Shown here: positions 23,969 to 33,533 of the stretch, piece by piece | Position numbering within the stretch: position 1 is the first letter of the stretch | How the letters are laid out: each line of letters begins with the position of its first letter | Assembly (NCBI GenBank): GCA_017548605.1 | Contig: JAFYZT010000027.1 | Coordinates: 1-64,000 of the forward strand | Source: Prevotella sp. | GTDB lineage: Bacteria > Bacteroidota > Bacteroidia > Bacteroidales > Bacteroidaceae | Length of the DNA: 64,000 nt | Reading direction: 5' to 3' | Position numbers and translations under genes: made by a program | The notes under the pieces: model-generated | Database searches by the model: none | Told to the model about the DNA's origin: nothing | What the model saw: the letters and a program-made list of their open reading frames with translations, nothing else

Positions 23969-26350
23969 ATGAAAAGATTGTTTTATGGGGCAGCATTAAC
24001 AATAATGTTGCTATTCCCCTCAGCGGCGGGGGCACAAATCACATCAGAAGAACAGACAAAACAAAAAGAGCAGGCCACACAGACCATTCGCGGACAAGTA
24101 TGCGACATCGCTTCTGGAGAGCCAATGATTGGCGTGACAATAACCGTGGAAAACGGGATTTCCCTGGCCACCTTATCGGATATCAGCGGTAATTTTGAGA
24201 TAAAAAACGTACCCGTAGGACGGCACTCCGTAAGGGCTACATATATCGGCTATGAACCTGTCGTGCTCAAGGAGCAGCTGCTTTCATCAGGCAAGGAATT
24301 GGTATTGAATCTGCGCATGCGTGAGAATATTTCAGAGTTGGACGAGGTTGTCGTCAAGCCCCGAGTCAACAAGCAGATGCCACTCAACGAAATGGCCCAG
24401 GTAGGTGCCCGCATGTTCAGCGTGGAGGAAGCGACACGCTATGCTGGAGGTATGGCCGACCCTGCCCGAACGGCCTCAATGTTTGCAGGAGTAGCAGCGG
24501 GCGGTGTAACCAACGGCATCAGCATCCACGGCAATTCGCCCCAAATGCTGCAATGGCGTGTGGAGGGTGTAGAGGTGAATAACCCCAATCACTTTGCAGA
24601 GATAACAGAGGCTGGCGGCGGTATCTTCACATCGCTTAATGGTACGGTATTGGCCAATAGCGATTTTCTTACCGGCGCCATGCCGGCTGAATTTGGCAAT
24701 GCCCTCTCTGGCGCTTTCGACATGAAGATGCGTGCGGGCAACAACTCAAAATACGAGCATGCTGTTCAGGTAGGAACATTAGGCATCGACTTCGCCTCTG
24801 AGGGACCGTTAGGCGAGGGTTCGAAAGGATCATACTTAGTGAACTATCGCTACAGTTTCCTCGAGATAGCCAAGAAACTGCATGCCATCAACATGGAGAA
24901 CGAGACACTCGACTACCAAGACCTAAGTTTTAAACTGAATATGCCTACCCAAAAGGCCGGCACCTTCGCTGTATGGTTTACTGGTCTCGTGGACAACTAC
25001 GAGAACAAGGTGCCCGACGTGTCGGAATGGGAGACACTGTGGGACATGAACGACACGTGGTCGCGTCAGCGCAGTTGTGCCGGTGGTCTGACTCATACCT
25101 ATCGTTTCGGAAATGGCGGCACGCTCCGTTCCAACGTGGCCTTTACTGGCAACTATCGCAAACTGGGCATGAACAACTACGATGAGCAAATGGCGCAGAC
25201 CCCTGGCATGGCAGGCCGCAACGCCCAATGGAGCCTCATTTTCAGCACACAACATCAGCATAAGTTCTCTTCGCGCTATACGATGCTTAACGGCATTGAG
25301 CATCAGTACCTCAATTTCAACACATGGCTGGATTGGATTCATGAGACTGGCGGTCCGTTGTATCGCGTCTATGACTCTATGGGCAACACGGGTCTGACTC
25401 GTTTCTTCAGCAGTCACAAATTGGCACTGAGCAGCCGTTTCTCCACCGTGGCGGGTATCAACGTGATGTGGTTCAACCTCAATAACCAATGGCTCGTAGA
25501 GCCGCGCATCAGCATCCAATATAAGACCACACCATCGAGTACATTATCCTTGGCTTATGCCCTCAACAGCCGCAAGGAAACAACAGACACCTATTTCGTT
25601 ACGATGACAGGCGGCAATCCGAATAAAGACCTTGGCCTCACACGCTCACACCACATCTCCGCCTCTTTCGCCAAGCGCTTCAACGAGAACGCTATGTTGA
25701 AAATCGAGCCTTATTGGCAATGGCTCTTTGACGTACCCGTGGAACAGGGGACGACCTATTCCATTCTCAATCACAACATGTTCTTCCAGGACCGCGCTTT
25801 GGTAAACGATGGTGTGGGCCGCAACTACGGCATCGACCTTACTCTGGAGCGTTATCTGAAGGACGGTTTCTATGGCATGCTGACAGCAACACTCTTCAAG
25901 TCGGAATACCGTGATGCCCAAGGCGAGTGGCATCACTCACGCCACGACCGCGGCTTCATCACAAACATCTTAGGTGGCAAGGAATGGATGATTGGACGCG
26001 CCAAGAAGAACGTCTTTGGATGCAACGGCCGTCTTACAGTGATGGGTGGTGACCGCTATACGCCCATCCCCGAGGGCACAACCTTTGAGGACATCATGCT
26101 ACGGCCCGACAAATCGATTCCGATGGACGATGGCCTTGACCCGTTTTGCAAACAGAAAGGACTCAATGTGGGCTATGCATTCTCTGTGAAATACACCATC
26201 AACAAAAAACACACCTCACGCCACTTCATTCTGGAGTACCTTCAAATGCGCACTTTCCAAGGTCAGACCTTCAATTTGGAAACTCATGAGATTGTCGATA
26301 AGTTCACTTCACTCACCTTCCCCAACATCGCATATCGGGTGGAGTTTTGA
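23969..26350 (+). CDS. TonB-dependent outer membrane receptor with carboxypeptidase-like regulatory domain
   Basis: The 793-residue receptor should import a substrate across the outer membrane using TonB energy. A signal peptide (residues 1-22) is followed by a CarboxypepD_reg domain (IRGQVCDIASGEPMIGVTITV, about 40-120), a plug (LDEVVVKPRVNKQMPLNEMAQVG onwards, with WRVEGVEVNNPNHF) and a barrel ending in the expected aromatic residue (YRVEF). It is a single-gene unit flanked by its own promoter and a spacer, without a SusD partner, so it is probably not a glycan receptor of the Sus type. The substrate is unknown. Confidence 0.87.
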   Translation: MKRLFYGAALTIMLLFPSAAGAQITSEEQTKQKEQATQTIRGQVCDIASGEPMIGVTITVENGISLATLSDISGNFEIKNVPVGRHSVRATYIGYEPVVLKEQLLSSGKELVLNLRMRENISELDEVVVKPRVNKQMPLNEMAQVGARMFSVEEATRYAGGMADPARTASMFAGVAAGGVTNGISIHGNSPQMLQWRVEGVEVNNPNHFAEITEAGGGIFTSLNGTVLANSDFLTGAMPAEFGNALSGAFDMKMRAGNNSKYEHAVQVGTLGIDFASEGPLGEGSKGSYLVNYRYSFLEIAKKLHAINMENETLDYQDLSFKLNMPTQKAGTFAVWFTGLVDNYENKVPDVSEWETLWDMNDTWSRQRSCAGGLTHTYRFGNGGTLRSNVAFTGNYRKLGMNNYDEQMAQTPGMAGRNAQWSLIFSTQHQHKFSSRYTMLNGIEHQYLNFNTWLDWIHETGGPLYRVYDSMGNTGLTRFFSSHKLALSSRFSTVAGINVMWFNLNNQWLVEPRISIQYKTTPSSTLSLAYALNSRKETTDTYFVTMTGGNPNKDLGLTRSHHISASFAKRFNENAMLKIEPYWQWLFDVPVEQGTTYSILNHNMFFQDRALVNDGVGRNYGIDLTLERYLKDGFYGMLTATLFKSEYRDAQGEWHHSRHDRGFITNILGGKEWMIGRAKKNVFGCNGRLTVMGGDRYTPIPEGTTFEDIMLRPDKSIPMDDGLDPFCKQKGLNVGYAFSVKYTINKKHTSRHFILEYLQMRTFQGQTFNLETHEIVDKFTSLTFPNIAYRVEF

Positions 26351-26412
26351 AAAAGCCTGAATCGGTCATTGGCACCCGAAGGTAACTTCGACGCAAGAAA
26401 AGTGCTAAAAAA

Positions 26413-26443
26413 TTGTGGGGACTAAAAAATGTTTGTATTTTTG
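26413..26443 (+). promoter_or_regulatory. Promoter of the atypical receptor/DUF4249 operon, embedded in inverted repeats
   Basis: TTG (26413-26415) and TATTTTTG (26436-26443) are 20 bp apart. The -7 element lies inside a perfect 10-bp inverted repeat (CTAAAAAATG at 26422-26431, CATTTTTTAG at 26455-26464) and an inner 8-bp one (ATTTTTGT/ACAAAAAT, 26437-26454), which could be an operator. Confidence 0.65.
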
Positions 26444-26524
26444 TAAACAAAAATCATTTTTTAGAATACAGCTTGGTTTGCCGCACCTTATCATGAGTGC
26501 CAGTGACAGACATAGACAATACTT

Positions 26525-29521
26525 ATGACAAATAAAGCAAGTGACCATAGGGAGAACATAAAAAAGTATTTGTTGGCAATTTTCTGTATGATGGTTGTCG
26601 TGCAGCATGTCGGAGCTCAGGAGTATTTTTCCTCTGCTTCTGATTATGCCCGCCTGTATGTGGGAGCGATTGAACCTCAGTACTCAAAATTATTGTGGCA
26701 CGACATGCCCTATTATAAGGGCAACACTGACCTGTATAAAGGCCGTGTCAGCTATCATGGTGTGGTATATGACGATGTGCAGCTGCGTTTCGACCAATTG
26801 AAGCAATGTGTGGTTGTTTTTCCTCCTGGGAAAAGGGCCTTTTGTCTGCCTGACCAAGAATTCATTGACTGGTTTGAGATGGATGGCCATAAGTATGTGC
26901 ATGATCCTGTGGACAGTTCACGATATGCATCTCTGCTTTGTGATGGAGAATCCAATGGTATTCGTCTTTACCATTGCGTTTGGAAAACTTATGACCGTGA
27001 TAAGATATCCGAAGAAAAGAAATACCTAAAGGCTCTTCATACCAATGAGTATTATACGCTCATTTCTGCAGACGGGGTAAAGCATCATGTGAAACGTGCC
27101 TCGGATGTGGCAAAGGTGTTTCCTTTGCAGAAAAAGCAAATCAAGCAGTTTGTGAAGAAGCATCATCTTTCCTTCTCAAAAAGTGAGCGTGAGAAAAGTC
27201 TCATGAAAGTAGTAGAGAATCTCCCACCGACCTTCTACCATGTAGACCAGGAAATTTCCCCTATTCAGAAAATAGCTACGCCAGAAACAGTTGTTGCCAC
27301 ACAGGAAGCCTCTCCTGCAACGGGAGGTTTGGAGGAGACACCTCTTATTTCCGGCATTCCTGTTCTTGACAATGATTCTGTCGCGATGGCTGTTGCTTCG
27401 ACAAAAACTAAGATATATATAGTACCGGGCGTGAAGAAGGCAAAGGCGAGTATTGCCGATGACCAGGAACTTGCCGAGATAGTAGTTGTCGGTGGGCGTC
27501 AGTCTGCTGTGGATAACATGATGATGGGTTCTGAGAAGTTCAAGCCCCAGATACTGAAGAATATTCCATCAGCCTTTGGCGAGTCGGACATTATGAAGAT
27601 TGTGCTTACGCTGCCAGGCGTCACTACCGTTGGAGAGGCTTCAAGCGGATATAATGTACGAGGAGGAGCGACAGACCAGAACCTCATACTTTTCAATGGA
27701 GGAACTGTTTTTAATCCGTCACATCTATTCGGGTTGTTCACCTCGTTCAATTCAGATGCCGTTGAGGATGTGGAGTTGTTCAAATCAAGTATTCCCGTAG
27801 AATACGGAGGCAGGATAAGCAGTGTATTGAGAGTGACCTCGAAGGAGGCCAACATGCAGAAACTTACCGGTTCGGCAAGTATCGGTGCGCTTACCAGCAA
27901 GGTGAATATTGAGATACCTATCGTCAAGGATCATCTGTCACTGCTGTTGAACGGTCGAACAACCTATAGTGACTGGATTCTCAAGAAACTCCCGGAGAAG
28001 AGCGGCTACAAGAACGGAAGTGCCAACTTCTTTGATTTAGGTGGCGTACTGACATGGAAACCCAATAATATGCATCGCTTGAGGGTGTATGGATATTGGA
28101 GCAATGACAAGTTCTCGTTCAGCACAAAGGATAATTATGGCTACCAGAACCGCAACTTCTCCGCCGAGTGGCGCTCTATCCTGAATGAGAGGGTGACCGC
28201 TACGTTTTCTGCCGGACTTGACCACTACGACTATTTCAATGAGGATACGAACGCCCCTACCATGGCTGCCCGATTGAGTTTCGGCATCGACCAGCTATGG
28301 GGTAAGCTGCATATTCGTCAGCGTCTATCAGAAAAGCAATCCTTCTCTTATGGCCTCTCCGTGCAGCATTACAACGTGCAGGCAGGCAAGTATGAGCCTG
28401 TGGGTGAGAAATCTTTCATTACGACAGACCAGTTGGAGAGAGAAAAGGCATTGGAGAGCGCAGTATATATCGACTATGAGCGCTCGCTGACGGAAAAGCT
28501 GTCTGTTTCTGCCGGTTTGCGTTATACCATGTTCAACGTATTTGGTCCTCGTGACGTGAATTATTATTACGAAGGGGAACTTCCATCAGAGAGAACATTG
28601 CTGGAGACTCGTCGTGAAACAGGTGTTATCAAGACCTATCACGCTCCAGAATTACGTCTATCGGCCCGTTATGCCCTACAGGAAAACCTTTCGTTGAAGG
28701 CTGGTTTTAACACGATGCACCAGTATATCCATAAGGTGTCGAATACTTCCATCATGTCGCCTACTGATATCTGGAAGCTTTCCGACCTTAACATCAAGCC
28801 CCAGAACGGCTGGCAGGTGGCCGCCGGTATCTATCATGAGACAGCTGACAAAAAATACGAGTTCTCTGCAGAGGTGTACTACAAGCATATTAACGATTAT
28901 CTCAACTATCGCAGTTCTGCCGTCCTGCTGATGAACCACCACCTTGAGACCGACGTCATCTCTACCAAGGGACAAGCCTATGGTCTGGAACTCCAGGCGA
29001 AGAAACCCACAGGAAAAATAAACGGATGGATAAACTATACATTCTCCCGCTCTTTTGCCCGTCAGGACGACAAGAGGGTGACAATGCCCGTGAACGATGG
29101 AGAGTGGTACCCTACGGAATATGACAGGCCCCACGAGGTAAAAGCGGTGCTCAATTACAAGTTTACCGAGAGGTATAGTTTTTCAAGCAACTTCAACTAT
29201 GCCACAGGTCGTCCGACGACGTTGCCAGCCGGCCAATATTATGACTCGCACAATCAGAAATACATGCCATACTATACAGACCGCAACACCTACCGCATAC
29301 CAGACTATATGCGTCTGGACCTTGCGTTTAATATAGAGCCGACGCATAAACTGACCAGTTTTCTTCATACGTCGTTCTCTATAGGTGTGTATAATGCGCT
29401 TGCACGCAAAAATGCCTACTCCATTTATTATGTCACTGAAGGGGAGAGAATAACGGGGTATAAATTATCTGTTTTTGGCACTGCCATTCCTTTTGTTTCC
29501 ATTAATATACGATTCCACTAA
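26525..29521 (+). CDS. Atypical TonB-dependent receptor with an unrecognised N-terminal domain
   Basis: This 998-residue outer membrane protein has a signal sequence (residues 1-32). Then comes a domain of about 200 residues I do not recognise (EYFSSASDYARLYVGAIEP, VQLRFDQLKQCVVVFPPGKR, YLKALHTNEYYTLISADG) where a carboxypeptidase-like domain would be expected. After a Thr/Ala-rich linker (about 250-310) the plug begins at LAEIVVVGGRQSAV (about 318) with VTTVGEASSGYNVRGGATDQNLIL, followed by the barrel ending VSINIRFH. It starts an operon with a DUF4249 lipoprotein (4-bp gap) and a plug-like protein (2-bp gap). Confidence 0.85.
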   Translation: MTNKASDHRENIKKYLLAIFCMMVVVQHVGAQEYFSSASDYARLYVGAIEPQYSKLLWHDMPYYKGNTDLYKGRVSYHGVVYDDVQLRFDQLKQCVVVFPPGKRAFCLPDQEFIDWFEMDGHKYVHDPVDSSRYASLLCDGESNGIRLYHCVWKTYDRDKISEEKKYLKALHTNEYYTLISADGVKHHVKRASDVAKVFPLQKKQIKQFVKKHHLSFSKSEREKSLMKVVENLPPTFYHVDQEISPIQKIATPETVVATQEASPATGGLEETPLISGIPVLDNDSVAMAVASTKTKIYIVPGVKKAKASIADDQELAEIVVVGGRQSAVDNMMMGSEKFKPQILKNIPSAFGESDIMKIVLTLPGVTTVGEASSGYNVRGGATDQNLILFNGGTVFNPSHLFGLFTSFNSDAVEDVELFKSSIPVEYGGRISSVLRVTSKEANMQKLTGSASIGALTSKVNIEIPIVKDHLSLLLNGRTTYSDWILKKLPEKSGYKNGSANFFDLGGVLTWKPNNMHRLRVYGYWSNDKFSFSTKDNYGYQNRNFSAEWRSILNERVTATFSAGLDHYDYFNEDTNAPTMAARLSFGIDQLWGKLHIRQRLSEKQSFSYGLSVQHYNVQAGKYEPVGEKSFITTDQLEREKALESAVYIDYERSLTEKLSVSAGLRYTMFNVFGPRDVNYYYEGELPSERTLLETRRETGVIKTYHAPELRLSARYALQENLSLKAGFNTMHQYIHKVSNTSIMSPTDIWKLSDLNIKPQNGWQVAAGIYHETADKKYEFSAEVYYKHINDYLNYRSSAVLLMNHHLETDVISTKGQAYGLELQAKKPTGKINGWINYTFSRSFARQDDKRVTMPVNDGEWYPTEYDRPHEVKAVLNYKFTERYSFSSNFNYATGRPTTLPAGQYYDSHNQKYMPYYTDRNTYRIPDYMRLDLAFNIEPTHKLTSFLHTSFSIGVYNALARKNAYSIYYVTEGERITGYKLSVFGTAIPFVSINIRFH

Positions 29522-29524
29522 GAT

Positions 29525-30715
29525 ATGATGAAACTGAGACAATCGCTATATTTGGTGCTATGCCTATTGGTAAGCGTATGTACACTGTCGGGCTGTATTG
29601 AAGAATACGAAGCAGACATCCCGTCAGACGATTACGACTTGCTCGTTGTTGAAGGCGCCATTTGTTCTTCCCAATTGAATAAGTTCATCCTGTCGCGCAC
29701 GCAGCCTGTCAACTCTTCCAATACACCCAGGATGGTTACGGGAGCAAAAGTATCAGTACGCGGGAGTGACGGCTCTGAATATCTGGCACAGGAAACCAAC
29801 GGCTATTACGCCTGCCAGGTTGGTGACCTTCATCCCGACGAAGCATATTATCTGCACATCGAGACCGACGGAGAAGTCTATGAGTCTGAGCCCCAGAAAC
29901 CTCTTCCAACCGAGAAGATAGCAGAGGTAAGAGTGGAGCAGGACACCCCGGAAAGCAATATCGACGTGTTCGTCACACCTGAAGCACCCTTTGACCCTGA
30001 TAAGGTGAATTACTATTCGTGGACATACGACGAGACGTGGGAAGTGCATCCCGACTATAAGACCGACATCTATTTCGACACAACAAAGTTGATTCCCGTC
30101 TATGACCCCAACCAGTTTCCTTCGCGTGGATGGAAGGATGCCACAAGCTCGGTCATCCTGGTTGGGACAAGCCTGAATTACGAAGGGCAGCACATCCAAA
30201 GATTCAAGATGTACGACATTGACCGTAGCAACGAGCGTGTATATTACAAATATAGCGGACTGGTACATCAACGTGCCATTTCAAAGGCTGAGTATGAGTA
30301 TGATCTTGCTCGTCGCCAGGCAAGTTCCGAGATGGGTGGCTTGTTCACTCCGCTACCATCTGCCCTACCTACCAATATCCGTTGTCTCACGTCACAAAAG
30401 CACGTTATTGGGTTTGTGGGATGCTCCTTAAATACAAGTGCCTATAGGTTCTTCGTTGTAGCCATGGATTACTCTATCGACTTTCCTTTCCCCAAAGACA
30501 TGCGCAGATGGCTCAACGACTGCGATGAAATGGATTGCTTGCGAATGGTGAAAGAAGAAAAGATGTTTCTGTGCAAATGGGAAGACGAGAGAGACAGGCC
30601 TCAAGGCGTGTTGCGAACGGCATGGGCATACGACTATCAACTTGATGTCAGATTGAAAGGCGCGTATGCAGAAGAGCCTGATTTTTGGTCATTGGAAGAA
30701 GACGTTAGTTATTAA
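29525..30715 (+). CDS. DUF4249 surface/periplasmic lipoprotein
   Basis: The 396-residue protein has a lipoprotein signal peptide with lipobox LSGC (Cys24). The remainder matches DUF4249: IEEYEADIPSDDYDLLVVEGAI, then MVTGAKVSVRGSDGSEYLAQETNGYY and an LHPDEAYYLHIETDGEVYESE segment. DUF4249 proteins are typically encoded next to TonB-dependent receptors lacking SusD, so it is likely to be the outer membrane partner of the receptor gene just upstream. Ligand unknown. Confidence 0.88.
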   Translation: MMKLRQSLYLVLCLLVSVCTLSGCIEEYEADIPSDDYDLLVVEGAICSSQLNKFILSRTQPVNSSNTPRMVTGAKVSVRGSDGSEYLAQETNGYYACQVGDLHPDEAYYLHIETDGEVYESEPQKPLPTEKIAEVRVEQDTPESNIDVFVTPEAPFDPDKVNYYSWTYDETWEVHPDYKTDIYFDTTKLIPVYDPNQFPSRGWKDATSSVILVGTSLNYEGQHIQRFKMYDIDRSNERVYYKYSGLVHQRAISKAEYEYDLARRQASSEMGGLFTPLPSALPTNIRCLTSQKHVIGFVGCSLNTSAYRFFVVAMDYSIDFPFPKDMRRWLNDCDEMDCLRMVKEEKMFLCKWEDERDRPQGVLRTAWAYDYQLDVRLKGAYAEEPDFWSLEEDVSY

Positions 30716-30717
30716 AG

Positions 30718-31995
30718 ATGAATAAAAAAATACTATCACTGACAGCTGCGATGGTGCTTGCCCTGAGTACCTATGCTGCGCATATTGAGACTGACCGCAC
30801 ATGGTATCTGGCTGGTGAGGCGATGAAAGTCAGCGTGACTGCCGACGACGCCATAATAGCCTATGCTGAACTGTGTGACACGTACGGTTTGGCGGCTGGT
30901 GTCGTTGTAAGTCTTAAGGAGGGAGTGGGAACAGGCATCATCGAGCTGCCTTCCAGCCTCCATAGTGGGTACTATGTATTGTCAGTCTATACCCGCCACG
31001 ACGCCAATGTGTCTCACCAGCTCGTGGCTGTCGTCAATCCGCTTCACAAGAGCGTGGACGACGACATCGAATGGGTAAGACTCACTGATCCCGACATGTC
31101 GAGTTATCCGTCAACGGGTGAAGGAGACCGTTTCTCCACTGCTGATTTAATAAGCAAGAAGGATGTCGATGTGCGTGAGACGGAAGGCCAAATCATCAAA
31201 GCACGAATTAAGAACGGCTCTGATGGCAACACTATCAGTAGCAGTCAGATTTGTCCTTCCTTGAGCATCATCGGGAAGCAGATACATTATTTCGAGGGAA
31301 AGATGGTCGATGACTCCATGGCTGTCTTCTACACCTACGGCATCCATGGCAAGCAGCCGTTGGTTCTCTCAGCCTTGTCATCCACAGGTGTGAGTCTGCC
31401 CATCGAGATGTTAAGTCCGTTTGCCACCCTGCTTCCGAAGCGACTTCCACATCTCCTATTCCATTACAAGCGCAGTGAGGTGGAAGCCCGTTCCCTTGAC
31501 ATGCAGCGGCATCAGATGGCCATTGCACCAGCCAAGCAAGAACAGCATCTGGGAGATTATGCCGATGACACGGCAGAAGAAGTAGTGCCGTTAGACTATG
31601 ACGAAACGGTGTCGGGCACCCAACCTGATTTGACCTATAATCTTGACGAATACCGTCAGTTTCTCACTATCAGAGAGGTGCTGATTGAATATGTCAGTTG
31701 CGTCAAGAACACAAGAATCAATGGTGTTCCACGACTGATTGTCCGTAGAGAACAGGAAGTTTACAATAGCTCTTTGCAAACACTGGTACTGATTGACGGC
31801 ATGCCCGTCAACGATACTGAGCGGCTTCTGAACTATGATGCCCGGCGTATTCACTATATCAACATTTACGCTGGCCAATTCACATTTGGTAATGGCATAT
31901 ATAATGGCATTCTGTCGTTTGTCACACGCTCGGGACGACTCACTAATTATCCCATCGAGCCCAACGCTCAGTATCTGGTGTATGAATTTCCCTAA
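30718..31995 (+). CDS. Secreted protein with macroglobulin-like N-terminus and plug-like C-terminus
   Basis: This 425-residue protein has a signal peptide (residues 1-20). An MG2-like beta domain follows (IETDRTWYLAGEAMKVSVTADD, LHSGYYVLSVYTRH). The C-terminal 95 residues resemble a TonB plug without a barrel (LIDGMPVNDTERLLNYDARR, then INIYAGQFTFGNGIYNGILSFVT). Proteins of this make-up accompany DUF4249 receptor operons in Bacteroidetes. It may occupy or regulate the receptor barrel or act as a periplasmic accessory; this is inference. The same pairing of macroglobulin and plug modules appears in the giant protein at 12866-18505. Confidence 0.7.
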   Translation: MNKKILSLTAAMVLALSTYAAHIETDRTWYLAGEAMKVSVTADDAIIAYAELCDTYGLAAGVVVSLKEGVGTGIIELPSSLHSGYYVLSVYTRHDANVSHQLVAVVNPLHKSVDDDIEWVRLTDPDMSSYPSTGEGDRFSTADLISKKDVDVRETEGQIIKARIKNGSDGNTISSSQICPSLSIIGKQIHYFEGKMVDDSMAVFYTYGIHGKQPLVLSALSSTGVSLPIEMLSPFATLLPKRLPHLLFHYKRSEVEARSLDMQRHQMAIAPAKQEQHLGDYADDTAEEVVPLDYDETVSGTQPDLTYNLDEYRQFLTIREVLIEYVSCVKNTRINGVPRLIVRREQEVYNSSLQTLVLIDGMPVNDTERLLNYDARRIHYINIYAGQFTFGNGIYNGILSFVTRSGRLTNYPIEPNAQYLVYEFP

Positions 31996-32056
31996 CCTCT
32001 CAGCAAGACTTTCATTCACATCGCATGGAGGTCATGCCGTTCATAGGTAATACATA

Positions 32057-32110
32057 ATACTCCCCAAAGCCCCACCTTAGAAACAACTAAGGTGGGGCTT
32101 TGGGGAGTAT
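32057..32110. terminator. Bidirectional hairpin with a perfect 24-bp stem
   Basis: Arms 32057-32080 and 32087-32110 are exact inverted complements (ATACTCCCCAAAGCCCC then ACCTTAG) around a 6-base AAACAA loop. It sits between converging genes, 61 bp after one stop and 12 bp before the other. It has only short T stretches beyond, but the stem is exceptionally strong. Confidence 0.8.
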
Positions 32111-32122
32111 ATCTTTCATTTC

Positions 32123-33385
32123 TTATTTGAAAATCAGTTGGGCAAACTGATAGAGGCTGCGACGCCAGGTCTGCCACTCATGGGCGGTCTCGGGCGACAC
32201 GTAGCTGTAGGCATTGATGCCGATGGCCTTCAGATTCTCAGCAGCCTTGACAACACTGCCATCACCTTCTGCCATCCTCGTCTCCCTGCCACCAGCACTC
32301 ATAAAGAGCACCTTGTTGGTTTTCTTGAAATCGGGATTGTCGTTAACCTCTTCGGTATTGAAAGCACCACCGCTGAACATTCCCACATAGGCGAACGTGG
32401 TGGGGTTAGCCAACGTGATGGCGTGTGTCTGCATGCCACCCATGGACAGACCCGCCATGCCACGATGCTGGGCATCGGCAATCACACGATAGTTCTTCTC
32501 GACCATCGGGATGATGTCCTTCATCAACACTTCCTGGAAGGCATTGAAGCCGCCGAAGCCACGACCGAAACCACCGGGACGTTGTCCTCCCTGAGGAGCG
32601 CCCTGCCCCATACCTTGCGGACGCTGGCCCTGCGGACGCGGACCCATGCCTGGACGCGGACCCATTGGGGGCTCTTCACCTGGGCGACGCACATCGAGAC
32701 CATTGTCCATATAGATGATGAACGGCACTGCCTTACCAACGGCGATGAGGTTATCCATGATGATACCCGTCTTGCCCTGGGCACTCCAGCCTGTCTCATT
32801 CTCACCCATGCCATGCTGCAGATAGAGCACGGGGAATTTCTTCGTGGGGTTCGTGTAATACTCATTGGGCAGATAGATATATCCGTGACGCATCTTCTCG
32901 GTAACAGACGACCAGTAGTACACCTCATTGATGGATCCCTGTGGAACATTCTTCACGGTGTAGAACTCTTCGTCGGCTGCGGGAACATCAATACCACTAC
33001 CCCAACGACTGGCACCATAGAAATATTTGCTGCCTGGATCGGGCACCGAGGCACCATCGATATTGAGCTGATAGTAGTGGAAGCCCTCGTCCTGAGGAGC
33101 AGACGTGCCTGTCCACACACCGTTCTCGTCCTTGGTCATCTGATAGATTTTGCCATCGATGTCAAGTCCTACGAAAGAGGCCTGAGGAGCCGTAATCTGT
33201 GCACGAACCATTCGCTGTGAGTTCACCATCGGGTACTGTTTGTTGTCCTGATTGGTCGTAGCAGGCTTGAAGTCTTCTACATCGGCAACCACTGAAGGAA
33301 CCGTGGGGTTTTGTCTTGGCATGCCAAACTGAGCTGACACCGTCAAACTTGAGAGTGCCATCAATGAAAGGATAATTTTTTTCAT
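32123..33385 (-). CDS. Secreted esterase (CE1/feruloyl esterase-like) with N-terminal E-set domain
   Basis: The 420-residue protein begins with a signal peptide (MKKIILSLMALSSLTVSAQ). An E-set/CBM48-like domain (ITAPQASFVGLDIDGKIYQM to about residue 130) precedes an esterase-D type alpha/beta hydrolase with FPVLYLQHGMGENETGW, nucleophile GLSMGG (Ser near 313) and the closing His in AHEWQTWR (near 398). This is the layout of Bacteroidales CE1 enzymes that cleave feruloyl or acetyl esters on xylan. A Pro/Gly/Arg/Gln-rich insert (about 45 residues) follows DNGLDVRRPGEEPP and is not part of the fold. ATG at 33385 is chosen because a promoter -7 lies just upstream. No other xylan gene is nearby. 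Confidence 0.82.
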   Translation of the reverse strand: MKKIILSLMALSSLTVSAQFGMPRQNPTVPSVVADVEDFKPATTNQDNKQYPMVNSQRMVRAQITAPQASFVGLDIDGKIYQMTKDENGVWTGTSAPQDEGFHYYQLNIDGASVPDPGSKYFYGASRWGSGIDVPAADEEFYTVKNVPQGSINEVYYWSSVTEKMRHGYIYLPNEYYTNPTKKFPVLYLQHGMGENETGWSAQGKTGIIMDNLIAVGKAVPFIIYMDNGLDVRRPGEEPPMGPRPGMGPRPQGQRPQGMGQGAPQGGQRPGGFGRGFGGFNAFQEVLMKDIIPMVEKNYRVIADAQHRGMAGLSMGGMQTHAITLANPTTFAYVGMFSGGAFNTEEVNDNPDFKKTNKVLFMSAGGRETRMAEGDGSVVKAAENLKAIGINAYSYVSPETAHEWQTWRRSLYQFAQLIFK

Positions 33386-33444
33386 GTGGAATAACAAATT
33401 GTTTGTGGGTTTAAATACATTTCTTATTTGACGCCACTTACTGG

Positions 33445-33453
33445 CAAAAGTAA
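33445..33453 (-). promoter_or_regulatory. -7 element of the esterase gene
   Basis: Minus-strand TACTTTTGC lies 60 bp upstream of the start codon. A -33 TTG is not evident. Confidence 0.55.
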
Positions 33454-33533
33454 AACATAAAACCACATTTGTTAGGGAACATTAACATTCCAGTCCCTCC
33501 ACATACCTTAAAAGGCCGATACCATGAGGTTGT

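Noticed and set aside
32138-33220. 360-residue open frame opposite the esterase gene
   Set aside because: It mirrors codon structure of the real gene on the other strand, has no recognisable domain, no promoter, and the minus-strand esterase is well supported.
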